The notes under the pieces were generated by a model. That model was not told where the DNA came from. It made no database searches and saw nothing but the letters and a program-made list of their open reading frames with translations. From assembly GCA_031378345.1 (NCBI GenBank), contig JANNDY010000003.1:15562-79561 (forward strand): a stretch of 64,000 nucleotides of DNA. Direction: 5' to 3'. Below, piece after piece: positions 10,401 to 18,306 of the stretch; within the stretch, counting starts at the first letter, position 1, and every line of letters starts with the position of its first letter. The stretch is from Emticicia sp031378345 (GTDB lineage: Bacteria; Bacteroidota; Bacteroidia; Cytophagales; Spirosomataceae). Position numbers and translations under genes: made by a program.

Positions 10401-10717
10401 CGGTTGATAGTTTGAAAGGCGGTACTTCGATAGTGATTTTTCCAGAAGGAACTCGTAGTTATGATTATACTTTGGGCAAATTCAAAAAAGGTGCTTTTCA
10501 TATAGCTATGCAAGCGGGCGTGCCTTTAGTTCCAATTATTATGAAAAATGCCCATGATGCAATGCCTCGTGGAAAAAATGTTTTTACGCCAACACTTGTC
10601 GAAGTAATTGTGTTGCCACCCATTCATACCCACGACTGGAATAAGTCAAATATGGACAAAAAAATTAATGATGTACGTAATTTATTTTTGAAAGAATTGA
10701 AGCAAGAGGAAATATAA
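7427..10717 (+). CDS. acyltransferase-HAD-acyltransferase fusion (phospholipid synthesis)
   Basis: A 1096-aa three-part enzyme. The N-terminal acyltransferase has HKSYID (H101-D106, the HX4D motif) and EGTRSRTGK at about 180, as in GPAT/DHAPAT-type glycerol-phosphate acyltransferases. A middle HAD-IB phosphatase domain starts at FFDLDRT (D644, D646). The C-terminal PlsC-type acyltransferase has HQSNAD (H933-D938) and FPEGTRS at 1006-1012. Together these could acylate glycerol-3-phosphate twice and carry a phosphatase step. That assignment is inference from domain order. gpsA, which makes glycerol-3-phosphate, lies 620 bp downstream in the same direction. The start at 7427 was chosen at the first Met before family-like sequence; the upstream in-frame extension is low-complexity and lies in the promoter region. 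The stop overlaps the next ATG (TAATG). Confidence 0.85.
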   Translation: MDSNSTSTEIQKILNEPTFQKKLARISVQKNLSQVQANIEAESYLRELFTEHDTTTNIGFIEAFQYMISQGYDKAIDINQQEMKALAKLMRQHPIAFVLTHKSYIDLLVLSLVLVRHGLPIPFLFAGINLDLFLVGKLARKNGTIFIRRSFKDNPIYKASLRHFITYLLNKQSHFMWAIEGTRSRTGKLVWPQMGILKYLMEANHDAQIKAKYVPVSIVYDLIPDVDDMTEEGRGKKKNPENLKWLINYWKKMGKNSLGKISLRIGSPAEMIHDQKFDVPSENSDSENILAESSISKLAFDLVNKINDITPITTVSLVCTALLSKFALTKRGVESNVAGLMQLIESHKLDALVDRGMPIGESVQVALNLLTQADILHQQGESLHTKYTINREKYLQATYYANMSVQHLYHRAFIELALLKISNSKIQDRSIKFWTEIMSLRDFFKFEFFYTSKEIFTNEIEAELSFMLPNWQEEIFEKESDIIDLLKKQRILVAPVILNNYIEAYKVVGHGLQIWDSEVAFEENKFTDYCLFLGEEMHWLGQIKRIEAVSKPFLQNGIRLVGNLKLIPDKHNPKKEEIEKYNSWTDDIATRTNKLQGFTLEKHKQIELLSVPVEREIVPGSKTDGLTQEILAGERGSHIGAFFDLDRTLINGFSAKDFVKTRLMSGKFSSKELVSQFAGVLSYATGGGNFASMAGLSAKGVEGVSEQVFIEVGEEVYQKTLAGAIFPESRALVAAHLSMGHTVAIVSAATPYQVEPVARDLGVDIVRCTRMEVEHGKFTGKIIEPACWGEGKAYAGRALAESHSLDMHKSFFYTDSAEDLPLLEIVGNPRPINPDTKLSTLAFQNDWPILRFTEENSSKVTNLVRTGMAGGIFIPAIMKGVASGLTKMSWEEGLESMVTAIGDFGTTVAGIKLAVKGEEHLWSHRPAVFIFNHQSNADALIAVKLLKRGIRGVAKKELQKMPIIGQIMQMTGTIFLDRAADKEKSIEAMKPAVDSLKGGTSIVIFPEGTRSYDYTLGKFKKGAFHIAMQAGVPLVPIIMKNAHDAMPRGKNVFTPTLVEVIVLPPIHTHDWNKSNMDKKINDVRNLFLKELKQEEI

Positions 10718-11022
10718 TGGAAAGTGTAAAAACAAGCCCAAATATCTCAAAAACAGCTTTTTGGGATATTGACTTCGAGAAAATAGACTATGATATAAAT
10801 AGTTTATTTGTCATAAATAAAGTTTTCAACTACGGCACTTTTGCCGACCAATTGGAAATAATAAAATTTTATGGCATCGAGAAAATAAAAAAGGATATAG
10901 TAAATGTAGCCTATTTTAGGAAACCCGTATTTGCTTTTATATGTGGCTTTTTTGATTTGGACAAATCCCTATTTACTGCCTACCAACGAAGACAAGCCCA
11001 ACCCAATTATTGGAACTATTAA
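10717..11022 (+). CDS. DUF6922-type protein, probable antitoxin partner
   Basis: A 101-aa protein with the pattern FWDIDFEKIDYD...FVINKVFNYGTFADQLEIIKFYG...NYWNY, which I recognise from DUF6922 proteins. These commonly sit directly upstream of AbiEii-family nucleotidyltransferase toxins. The start overlaps the stop of the preceding acyltransferase gene by one base, so translation may be coupled. The expected partner downstream is reduced to about 21 codons. An orphan antitoxin is therefore the best reading; the role is inferred from context. Confidence 0.65.
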   Translation: MESVKTSPNISKTAFWDIDFEKIDYDINSLFVINKVFNYGTFADQLEIIKFYGIEKIKKDIVNVAYFRKPVFAFICGFFDLDKSLFTAYQRRQAQPNYWNY

Positions 11023-11034
11023 ATTTGTAACAAA

Positions 11035-11100
11035 GTGCTTTACACAAATACCGTAAAACCCGAAACATTAGATTTACTAAAATGGGTAGCACAAACTTAA
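11035..11100 (+). pseudogene. remnant of an AbiEii-type toxin N-terminus
   Basis: From the GTG at 11035 the frame reads MLYTNTVKPETLDLLKWVAQ before a stop at 11098. This matches the conserved opening of AbiEii/AbiGii nucleotidyltransferase toxins (MLY..TV.P.TL.LLK). The catalytic part is absent. A structured repeat begins about 20 bp further on. The upstream DUF6922 gene is the usual partner, which supports the identification. Confidence 0.55.
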
Positions 11101-11121
11101 TTACTCAGGTTACTTTGCTTC

Positions 11122-11304
11122 AAGCCCTTCGGGCTTTAACTCGAATAGCCATGAGTGAAACTCATGGTTTTAGAGGAAAGATAGCCCCAACCCCGAAGTG
11201 GGTTGAACTAACGATGTTCAACCCACTTTGGGGTTGGGTTTACTCACATCATTTTATACCCCGAATTCTATTCGGGGCTATTCAAGTTTAACGCTTTCAG
11301 CGTT
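11122..11304. repeat. nested-hairpin repeat, copy 1
   Basis: Five hairpins occur in order. 1: AAGCCC-TTC-GGGCTT (11122-11136). 2: CCATGAG/CTCATGG (11149-11167). 3: a 22-bp-arm core with GAAGTGGGTTGAAC (arms 11187-11208 and 11216-11237). 4: CCCCGAA/TTCGGGG (11259-11277). 5: AACGCT-TTC-AGCGTT (11290-11304). Outer arms GAATAGCC (11143-11150) and GGCTATTC (11276-11283) close the whole structure. The same plan recurs at 63776-63982 with other stem sequences. No open reading frame of its own is convincing. Confidence 0.85.
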
Positions 11305-11336
11305 ATTTGTTTAGATTAATTTATACGTCGAAAACT

Positions 11337-12338
11337 ATGTCATTAAAAGTAGGAATATTAGGAGGTGGCTCTTGGGGAACAACAGTAGCCTCATTGGTGT
11401 CAAAAAACTGCCCTACAACCTTGTGGGCGAGAGATTCTCAGACCGTTGATGATATAAACAGGTATCATCGAAATGAAAAATACCTTTCGGGTTTAAGGCT
11501 CAATGAGGCATTGAGGGCAAGCACCTCTCTCAAAGAAACGCTGCAAGATGCAGATGTGATTATCACGGGCGTGCCTTCGCAAGTTTGCAGGAATGTCTTG
11601 GAAGAAGCAAAGCCTTTCATCAGACCTTGGGTGCCGATTATAAGCTTATCGAAAGGTTTGGAGCAAGGTACTCGCATGAGAATGACCGAAGTAATAGAAT
11701 CTATTTTGCCCGAACACCCTGTGGGAGTTTTGACTGGGCCAAATTTAGCCAAAGAAATTTTGCAAGGACAAGCAGCCGCTGCCGTAATTGCAATGGTTGA
11801 TATTAGCATTGCCCAAGCCCTCCAAAAAATATTTCGAACGGGGCTTTTTAGGGTTTATACAAATGATGATGTTATTGGTTGCGAACTGGCAGGAGCATTG
11901 AAAAATGTCATTGCTATTGCCGTCGGTATGGGCGATGGAGCTGGTGCAGGAGATAATACTCGCTCGGCAGTTATTACGAGAGGTTTAGCCGAATTGACAC
12001 GATTGGGCGTAGCAATGGGCGGCAAACACGCAACTTTTGCAGGTTTGGCTGGCATGGGCGACTTGATTGCAACTTGCACAAGTCCACTTAGTAGAAATCG
12101 TTATGTTGGTGTGCAATTAGGCATGGGACGTACATTAAAAGATATTATTGCCGAAATGTCGATGGTAGCGGAAGGTGTGAAAACATGTAGCGTAGTAATG
12201 GAATTAGCCAAGATTCATCATGTTCAAATGCCTATTGTGGAAGAAGTTTTTAAAGTAGTAAATGAAGGTTATTTTGCAAATGACGCTTTTAGAGGTTTGC
12301 TCAAATCAAAAACTGGCTCGGAGGCAGATCCGGGGTGA
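11337..12338 (+). CDS. gpsA: glycerol-3-phosphate dehydrogenase [NAD(P)+]
   Basis: Reduces dihydroxyacetone phosphate to sn-glycerol-3-phosphate, the backbone for phospholipids; cytosolic. The 333-aa chain starts MSLKVGILGGGSWGT with the Rossmann glycine motif. It has the GpsA signatures LTGPNLAKEI, GCELAGALKNVIAIAVG (active-site Lys) and FAGLAGMGDLIATCTS, and ends GSEADPG. The start at 11337 gives the canonical N-terminus; an upstream in-frame extension from 11307 would run into the repeat. The neighbouring acyltransferase fusion would use its product. The structured repeat ends only 33 bp before the start codon, so it may lie in the mRNA leader. Confidence 0.96.
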   Translation: MSLKVGILGGGSWGTTVASLVSKNCPTTLWARDSQTVDDINRYHRNEKYLSGLRLNEALRASTSLKETLQDADVIITGVPSQVCRNVLEEAKPFIRPWVPIISLSKGLEQGTRMRMTEVIESILPEHPVGVLTGPNLAKEILQGQAAAAVIAMVDISIAQALQKIFRTGLFRVYTNDDVIGCELAGALKNVIAIAVGMGDGAGAGDNTRSAVITRGLAELTRLGVAMGGKHATFAGLAGMGDLIATCTSPLSRNRYVGVQLGMGRTLKDIIAEMSMVAEGVKTCSVVMELAKIHHVQMPIVEEVFKVVNEGYFANDAFRGLLKSKTGSEADPG

Positions 12339-12394
12339 TACTTTGCTAAATTGACTGCACAAATTGTTGAGGATTTTTTTAATATTTTTCAAAA

Positions 12395-13078
12395 ATGAAT
12401 CGAATTGATAGGCTAATGGCAATTGTAACGACGCTTCAAGCAAAAAAATACGTTACGGCAGATCAGCTTTCTGAAAAATTCAGCATATGTGTTCGAACAG
12501 TCTATCGAGATATTAAGGCTTTGGGCGAACTTGGCATTCCTATCAGTTTTGAAAATCAAAGAGGATATTGTGTAGTGCAAGGGTATTTTTTGCCTCCTGT
12601 TGCTTTTAGTATGGACGAAGCCAATGCTCTTTTGCTCATGGAAAGTGCCGCACTTGGTTTTTCTGATAAGTCTATTCGAAAACATTATTCTTCGGCACTG
12701 ACTAAAATAAAAGCTGTACTTCGTACAAAACAAAAGGAAAATATTGAGTTTTTGAGCGAAACAATAAAAATGCAAGTTCCCGAAAGACTAAATAATGACT
12801 TTGAATATTTATCGGTTTTGCAAAATGCCATTTCTTCAAAAACCATTATCGAAATTGAATACAAAAACCAAAAGGAAGAAACCAGCAAAAGGCATTTGGA
12901 AGCAATTGGCTTAGTTTTTTATGCTTTTAGTTGGCATTTGATAGCGTGGTGTCATGCTCGCCAAGATTACCGTGATTTCAAATTATCTCGCATCGTTTAT
13001 CTCAATAAAACCGAAACTCCCTTCAAAAAAACAAACCATATTAAACTCAATGACTACGAATTACCTGTGAGTTATTGA
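12395..13078 (+). CDS. HTH/WYL-domain transcriptional regulator (YafY type)
   Basis: A 227-aa DNA-binding protein. The N-terminal winged helix (about residues 5-60) includes KYVTADQLSEKFSICVRTVY and RDIKALGELGIPI, the classic DeoR/HTH_11 form of WYL regulators. The C-terminal half (about 130-225) holds a WYL-like ligand domain ending in DFKLSRI. Such proteins usually sense nucleic acid or small molecules; the target here is unknown. It is transcribed alone after gpsA. Confidence 0.85.
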   Translation: MNRIDRLMAIVTTLQAKKYVTADQLSEKFSICVRTVYRDIKALGELGIPISFENQRGYCVVQGYFLPPVAFSMDEANALLLMESAALGFSDKSIRKHYSSALTKIKAVLRTKQKENIEFLSETIKMQVPERLNNDFEYLSVLQNAISSKTIIEIEYKNQKEETSKRHLEAIGLVFYAFSWHLIAWCHARQDYRDFKLSRIVYLNKTETPFKKTNHIKLNDYELPVSY

Positions 13079-13186
13079 AAAAATATGCCTGCTTATTTTC
13101 TCAGATTTATTTAAAAATTGAAAATTATTTTAGCTACTTGCACACACAAATACGCTTTTTCAAAGATAATTTCTAAATCCCCAAAA

Positions 13187-15091
13187 ATGAAAAACCCACT
13201 ATTTTACTTCTTTTTGTTATCATTTTCGAGTGTTTTTGCTCAAAAATTCCCTGTTTCTACCATTTCTGCTGAATTGAAAGAAAAAGCTCATGCCGTTGTT
13301 CGTGAACACAAAACTTCGTTTCTCGTAAAAGACATCGGGCAAGCCGTTACGAAGGTAGAGGGGGCAATTACGATTTTAGACGAAAAAGGAGAAATACACA
13401 CAACATTGGTGATTCCTTATAATAAATTCACGAAAGTAAATACTCTCGAAGCTCAACTTTTTGACGAAATAGGCAAGAAAATCAAAACTCTCAAAAGAGA
13501 TGATATTGAAAGCTTAGGCGGCTCGTCGGGAGCAAATAATATTGACGATAGTTACATAAAATACGCAAGTTTGACGCACACAAAATACCCTTATACGATA
13601 GTTTTTAGCTATGAATTCACTACCCGAAACATGATGTTTTACCCAAGTTGGGAGGCGATTCCGTATAATGCCGAAGGTACTGCTGTCGAAAAAGCATCTT
13701 TTGAAGTTTCAATGCCAAATGGCGTGCAATTGCGTTATAAAGAGCAAAATATGCCTTCAAAAGTAGCCATGAGTCGAGATGGAGATAAGTTTATTTATAC
13801 TTGGGAAGTGAATAATTTGAAAGCTGTCGAAAGAGAACCATATAGTCCAAGTTTGAGCGAAATTTTGCCAACGGTTTATACAGCTCCCACGCTTTTCAAA
13901 GTTGATGATTATGAAGGAAATATTCAAAATTGGTCAGATTTGGCACTTTTTTATGGAAAATTGAATAAAGAAAGAGAAAAACTACCCGCAGATTTGATTC
14001 TAAAAATAAAAGATTTAGTAAAAAGCGAAACCGATAATACCAAGAAAATCAAGAAAATTTATGAGTATTTACAGGCAAATACTCGCTATGTAAGTATTCA
14101 GTTGGGGCTTGGTGGTTGGCAATCTATGAAGTCAGAAGAGGTGGCAAGCAAAGGCTATGGCGACTGTAAAGCACTCACTACTTTTACGATGGGAATGTTG
14201 CAAGAATTGGGCATAAAATCTTATCAAGCTTTGGTAAAAGCGGGCGATGATGCCAACGATATTTTGACAGATTTTCCTTCGTTTCAGTTCAACCATGTCT
14301 TTTTGTGCGTGCCACAAACCAAAGACACACTTTGGCTTGAATGTACGAGTCAGACAAATGCTTTTGGTTATTTGAGCGACTTTACAAGCAATCGTCATGT
14401 GGTTTTGATTCAAGAAAATGGTGGAAAATTAGTAAAAACACCAACCTATCGCCCCAATGAAAACATGATGCTCAGAAAAGCCAGTTTTGTATTGAATGAA
14501 AATGGTGATGCCGATGCCGAAGTAGAAACAAAACTAACAGGTTTGCAGCAAAATAGCTATGCAAGTGCCATCAATTCAATGGGAGTTGAAGACCAAAAAA
14601 AATGGCTTTACGGTAGTATGAGTTTGCCAAGTGTAGAAATAAAAAAGTTTACTTTGACCGAAAAACGTGAGCGAATTCCAAGCGTAAAAGAGCAATTGAC
14701 GCTTTCTCTAAGAAATATTTCAAATAAAAGCGGTTCGAGAATGTTTCTTACACCCAATCTTTTGAACCAATTTAAGACTATTCCTTTAGCAAAACCCGAC
14801 CGAAAAATTGATTTTGATTTAACAGGAAATTATAGCGATGTTGATAGTATTTCGTTTCAGATTCCAACAGATTTTTCGGCAGAATATTTGCCAGAAGCCG
14901 TCAAAATTCAAACAAAATTTGGTACATATTCATCCTCAGTTCAGATGAATGGCGACAAGATTTTGTATATTAGACAAGTAACGATTTTACAAGGAAGATA
15001 CCCTGCCGCTGCTTTCAACGAATTTGTAGATTTTCGTAAAAAAATGGTAAAAGCCGACAAAAACCAAGTTGTTTTGGTGAAGAAAGGCTAA
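13187..15091 (+). CDS. exported DUF3857/transglutaminase-fold protein
   Basis: A 634-aa envelope protein. Signal peptide MKNPLFYFFLLSFSSVFAQ supports the start at 13187. An N-terminal DUF3857 domain (about 40-250) is followed by a transglutaminase-core domain with GYGDCKALT (Cys327) and FNHVFLC (His370). The third triad position reads WLECTSQ (Glu385) where Asp is more usual. The C-terminal region is beta-rich and DUF3858-like. The triad suggests a papain/transglutaminase-like activity on peptides or amides, but the substrate is not known for the family. The gene converges with the TPR gene, with only 4 nt between the two stops. Confidence 0.85.
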   Translation: MKNPLFYFFLLSFSSVFAQKFPVSTISAELKEKAHAVVREHKTSFLVKDIGQAVTKVEGAITILDEKGEIHTTLVIPYNKFTKVNTLEAQLFDEIGKKIKTLKRDDIESLGGSSGANNIDDSYIKYASLTHTKYPYTIVFSYEFTTRNMMFYPSWEAIPYNAEGTAVEKASFEVSMPNGVQLRYKEQNMPSKVAMSRDGDKFIYTWEVNNLKAVEREPYSPSLSEILPTVYTAPTLFKVDDYEGNIQNWSDLALFYGKLNKEREKLPADLILKIKDLVKSETDNTKKIKKIYEYLQANTRYVSIQLGLGGWQSMKSEEVASKGYGDCKALTTFTMGMLQELGIKSYQALVKAGDDANDILTDFPSFQFNHVFLCVPQTKDTLWLECTSQTNAFGYLSDFTSNRHVVLIQENGGKLVKTPTYRPNENMMLRKASFVLNENGDADAEVETKLTGLQQNSYASAINSMGVEDQKKWLYGSMSLPSVEIKKFTLTEKRERIPSVKEQLTLSLRNISNKSGSRMFLTPNLLNQFKTIPLAKPDRKIDFDLTGNYSDVDSISFQIPTDFSAEYLPEAVKIQTKFGTYSSSVQMNGDKILYIRQVTILQGRYPAAAFNEFVDFRKKMVKADKNQVVLVKKG

Positions 15092-15095
15092 GAGT

Positions 15096-15911
15096 TTAAG
15101 GCGTATTTTTCTTCTTAAAAACACCTTTTGGATCTTCTTTTTTTGCTAAAAGTGCTTCCAAAATATCAACGCTGGCATTATCGGGATCAATGTCATAACC
15201 TTTATGAAAAACCGCCCAAGCTTCATCAACTTGCTCATTCAATAGCCTCGCCAATGATAGCTGCATAAAGGCATTTGCACTTTCGGGCTGCTTTTTAATG
15301 ACTTTTTCTAACAAATCAAAAGCTTTATATAAATCATCTTTTTGGGCATCTACCGTAAAGCATTTGATATAAACAGTTGACAAATCTACCATCAATACAA
15401 TATTTTCATCATCATCCATTTCCAAGCCTCTTTTCATCAGACTTATTGCCTTTTCATATTGCTCATTTTGATAAGAAATTACGCCCAAACCCCAAAAAAC
15501 GTCAGGGTTTTCGTCATCAAGCAAATGTGCCAAATTGAAACGATACGTTGCTGTGTCTTTTTGTCCTTCGGCTAAATATTCCCAAGCACGTGTCGTAAAA
15601 AAATCGCTGGCTTGACGACGATTGGCAAAATTTAGGTCACAAGCTTTCAAAAACTCTTGGTCGGCAGCTTTTTGGGAATCTGTTTTGTCGAAATCTCCAA
15701 ATAATGGCATCAGATGAATGTTTGCTCCTGCTGGGGCAAATCTTTTCTTTATATTTTGGGTTGGAGTATCTTGTGCCGAAACAAACGATTTCGGTTTTGT
15801 CGTTGCAGAAAAGGTATTAAGAGTAGCGTTCTGCGAACGAAAAACTGGTTGTTGAGCAAGTAGTTCGGCAGAAAATAAAATACAAATACTCGATAATAAT
15901 AAGAATCTCAT
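15096..15911 (-). CDS. exported TPR-repeat protein
   Basis: A 271-aa protein with signal peptide MRFLLLSSICILFSAELLAQ. TPR-like helical repeats run from about residue 85 to 255, for example NPDVFWGLGVISYQNEQYEK, SANAFMQLSLARLLNEQVDE and AWAVFHKGYDIDPDNA. It is probably a periplasmic protein-protein interaction scaffold. It lies 82 nt downstream of the anti-sigma/barrel gene and may belong to the same sigma-factor transcript. No specific partner can be named. Confidence 0.8.
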   Translation of the reverse strand: MRFLLLSSICILFSAELLAQQPVFRSQNATLNTFSATTKPKSFVSAQDTPTQNIKKRFAPAGANIHLMPLFGDFDKTDSQKAADQEFLKACDLNFANRRQASDFFTTRAWEYLAEGQKDTATYRFNLAHLLDDENPDVFWGLGVISYQNEQYEKAISLMKRGLEMDDDENIVLMVDLSTVYIKCFTVDAQKDDLYKAFDLLEKVIKKQPESANAFMQLSLARLLNEQVDEAWAVFHKGYDIDPDNASVDILEALLAKKEDPKGVFKKKNTP

Positions 15912-15993
15912 CAGTTATTTTAACATGAACATCTCATAAATAACGAGTTTTGTTTTGAAATTATTAGAGTTTTTTGAGTTTTTTTTGGTACGA

Positions 15994-17601
15994 TTAAAAC
16001 CGATAATTCACGCCATAATTTATGCCAAACATTTGCAGTCGCATTTGCAATGCCGTAGAAGAATTTATGCCCGAAAACAAGGCTTTTTGATAAGATGTAC
16101 CAATGTTTGCTTGCCAATGTTTGTTTAGCAAATAACTCACTCGTATTCCACCTAAACCACTGATATTCAATGGTTTGTAAATTTTACTTGACCCATCAAT
16201 TGTATTTTTTTCTTGCAAAATACTATTATCATTGACTATGGTATTTTGTAAAAAAAAATCGGTTGAAATACCTGCCAAAAGATTCAAACCAAGCTTTTTT
16301 GATAAACCAATCTCATAACCCAACTGCATCGGAATCATCAAATATTTATAGAGATTTCCAAATTTTGAGGCATCAGCAACTACTGTGTTTGTTGAATTAT
16401 TTGTAGTATAAGCAGCACTTCTGCTTGAATTTTGCACTAAATAATTTGCTAAAAAAGTATTGGCAATGCCATTTTGCTGAAAACTATAAGTATTACTTTG
16501 CAAAGTTGAATTGCCACGCAAATAGCGAATACCGCTTTCTAAGCTCCATTTTTTAGAAATTTTATAACCATAAGCAACTCCCATATTGATTCCCACGCCC
16601 GATTTGATAGCATTTTGGGGTTGAGAAACCGCCACATTTCCTTGCATATCTGACGCTACTATATTTGGTGAATTTGGAGAAGATGGAGATTGTACATTAG
16701 ATGCTTTTGCAAACGAATTTGCATCTTGCAAAGCTACTACATTGAGTCCACCTAATGACATTTTTGGGTCGAATGGTGATACGCCCGACTGAATTCCCAA
16801 CCAAAATTTTGAATCATTTGATGCAATTATTTTCGTTTCGGTAGGTTCGGTATCAAAGACTAATTTGTTCCGATTTAAAGTATATCGGCTTCCAAAGTAA
16901 GTGTATTTTTTGCTTTCCAAAAGGCTTGTTTCTGCAAATATATTTCGAGAATTATTCACTAAATTGCTTTCATTTTTACTTATAATTACCTGACTTTCAG
17001 TATTCTGTACTAAAATATTATTGTTTTCTGAAATATTTTTATCAATTAAGATTGTTTGATTTTCAATATTTTGAACTATATTTCTCGATGAATTTTTTTC
17101 AGTTTTAGCTAAAATGCTTTGTGGAATATTTTCAGGAATTTCATTCAAATTTTGATTTTTTGCTTTGTTTGATTTTTTATTTTCTAAAAAATTCTTTTCT
17201 AAAGTTTCTCTTGAATTTCCTGCCAAAGTTGGTAACTCTTTGTTTGAAAAATCTTGCGGTTGGACTATTATTTCGATGTTAAAATCGTCAATTTTTGGCA
17301 CATTTTGAGTCGAAATTTGCTCACTATTTTGCTTAGGTTTCACTGCATTTTGAGCAATTTCGTACTGATTTTTTTTTGTATTTTTATTAAAAAACAATAG
17401 TCCACCCAAAGCCATGACCAATGCCGCAGCCAAGCCCATAGTAACTGCTGAAGGGCGAAGAAAAAACAAAAAAGGACGGCGTTCTTTACGATCTAATTCA
17501 CGCTCGATTTTGTCCCAAAGAGCGTCTGAGGGAGAAATTGAAGCATTTTCAAAGGCTCGCTGCCATTCTTCTTCAAAATTATTTTGTTTTAGTGGTTCCA
17601 T
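15994..17601 (-). CDS. anti-sigma-like protein fused to an outer-membrane beta-barrel
   Basis: A 535-aa protein. The N-terminal cytosolic part (about 1-45: FEEEWQRAFENASISPSDALWDK...) resembles the sigma-binding region of Bacteroidota anti-sigma factors. One transmembrane helix follows at about 52-71. An Asn/Gln/Lys-rich, low-complexity linker (about 72-264) leads to a C-terminal domain (about 265-535) with alternating hydrophobic strands ending in YGVNYRF, the outer-membrane barrel signature. Topologically the chain would cross the inner membrane, span the periplasm and insert in the outer membrane. It follows an ECF sigma gene by 34 nt. Dual membrane-spanning anti-sigma factors have been described in Bacteroides, as I recall. 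The ligand is unknown. Confidence 0.8.
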   Translation of the reverse strand: MEPLKQNNFEEEWQRAFENASISPSDALWDKIERELDRKERRPFLFFLRPSAVTMGLAAALVMALGGLLFFNKNTKKNQYEIAQNAVKPKQNSEQISTQNVPKIDDFNIEIIVQPQDFSNKELPTLAGNSRETLEKNFLENKKSNKAKNQNLNEIPENIPQSILAKTEKNSSRNIVQNIENQTILIDKNISENNNILVQNTESQVIISKNESNLVNNSRNIFAETSLLESKKYTYFGSRYTLNRNKLVFDTEPTETKIIASNDSKFWLGIQSGVSPFDPKMSLGGLNVVALQDANSFAKASNVQSPSSPNSPNIVASDMQGNVAVSQPQNAIKSGVGINMGVAYGYKISKKWSLESGIRYLRGNSTLQSNTYSFQQNGIANTFLANYLVQNSSRSAAYTTNNSTNTVVADASKFGNLYKYLMIPMQLGYEIGLSKKLGLNLLAGISTDFFLQNTIVNDNSILQEKNTIDGSSKIYKPLNISGLGGIRVSYLLNKHWQANIGTSYQKALFSGINSSTALQMRLQMFGINYGVNYRF

Positions 17602-17635
17602 TTATCGTATAACACAAAATTTTCTTTAGTGAGAT

Positions 17636-18199
17636 TTAACTTTCTTTACTTGTTTGAGGTGTATAAATAATTCCTCTATTTTTTAATTTTGCCTGCAACA
17701 AAACCCTTGCCCTTGAAAATTGTGATTTTGAAGTCCCTACCGAAACTCCGAGCAATTCAGCAATTTCATTGTGCTGGTATCCTTCTATGGCATAAAGGTT
17801 GAAAACCGTTCGGCAGCCATCGGGTAAACTCTGCACTATTTCCATCAATTGCTCAAATTCAAAGCCCGAAAGTGTAAATTCTTCTTGCTCAATTTTATCA
17901 CTAACCAATTGACTATCAGTATGTTGTGTCCAGTTTGGTTGGTTTTGTAATGCTTTCAAAGCCGTGTTCACTACAATTTTTCTGAGCCATGCTTCCAGCG
18001 GACAATCAAAGCGAAATGCTGTTAGTTTTTGATAAATTTTAATAAAAGAATCTTGCAAAACATCCTCAGCATCAGTTTTATTTTTCATGTAACGCATAGC
18101 CGTAGCCAACAACTTACCTGCAAATTGCGTGTAAAGTTGCCGCTGGGCGAGTCGTTCTTGGCGAATACAAGCCTGCACTAATTCTTGTTCGCTGTGCAT
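17636..18199 (-). CDS. ECF RNA polymerase sigma factor
   Basis: A 187-aa sigma-70 family protein. Region 2 (about residues 20-75) contains DAEDVLQDSFIKIYQKLTAF. Region 4 (about 118-170) contains SLPDGCRTVFNLYAIEGYQH, then EIAELLGVSVGTSKSQFSRAR with the recognition helix. Its gene is followed after 34 nt by the anti-sigma/outer-membrane-barrel gene, so it is probably held inactive until a cell-surface or outer-membrane signal arrives. The regulon cannot be read from the window. Confidence 0.93.
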   Translation of the reverse strand: MHSEQELVQACIRQERLAQRQLYTQFAGKLLATAMRYMKNKTDAEDVLQDSFIKIYQKLTAFRFDCPLEAWLRKIVVNTALKALQNQPNWTQHTDSQLVSDKIEQEEFTLSGFEFEQLMEIVQSLPDGCRTVFNLYAIEGYQHNEIAELLGVSVGTSKSQFSRARVLLQAKLKNRGIIYTPQTSKES

Positions 18200-18306
18200 G
18201 AAAAGGGTATTTTTTTATTCAACCATACCGATTTGAAATAGGGTGTTATTAGGAAGACCCTATTTATTTGGAAATGGTTGGAATTGGTTTGATTTTTTTT
18301 AGATTT

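Noticed and set aside
11082..11291. Plus-strand reading frame of about 69 codons overlapping the first repeat
   Set aside because: It runs through the hairpin stems of the repeat and encodes no family-like sequence. The repeat structure explains the openness of the frame.
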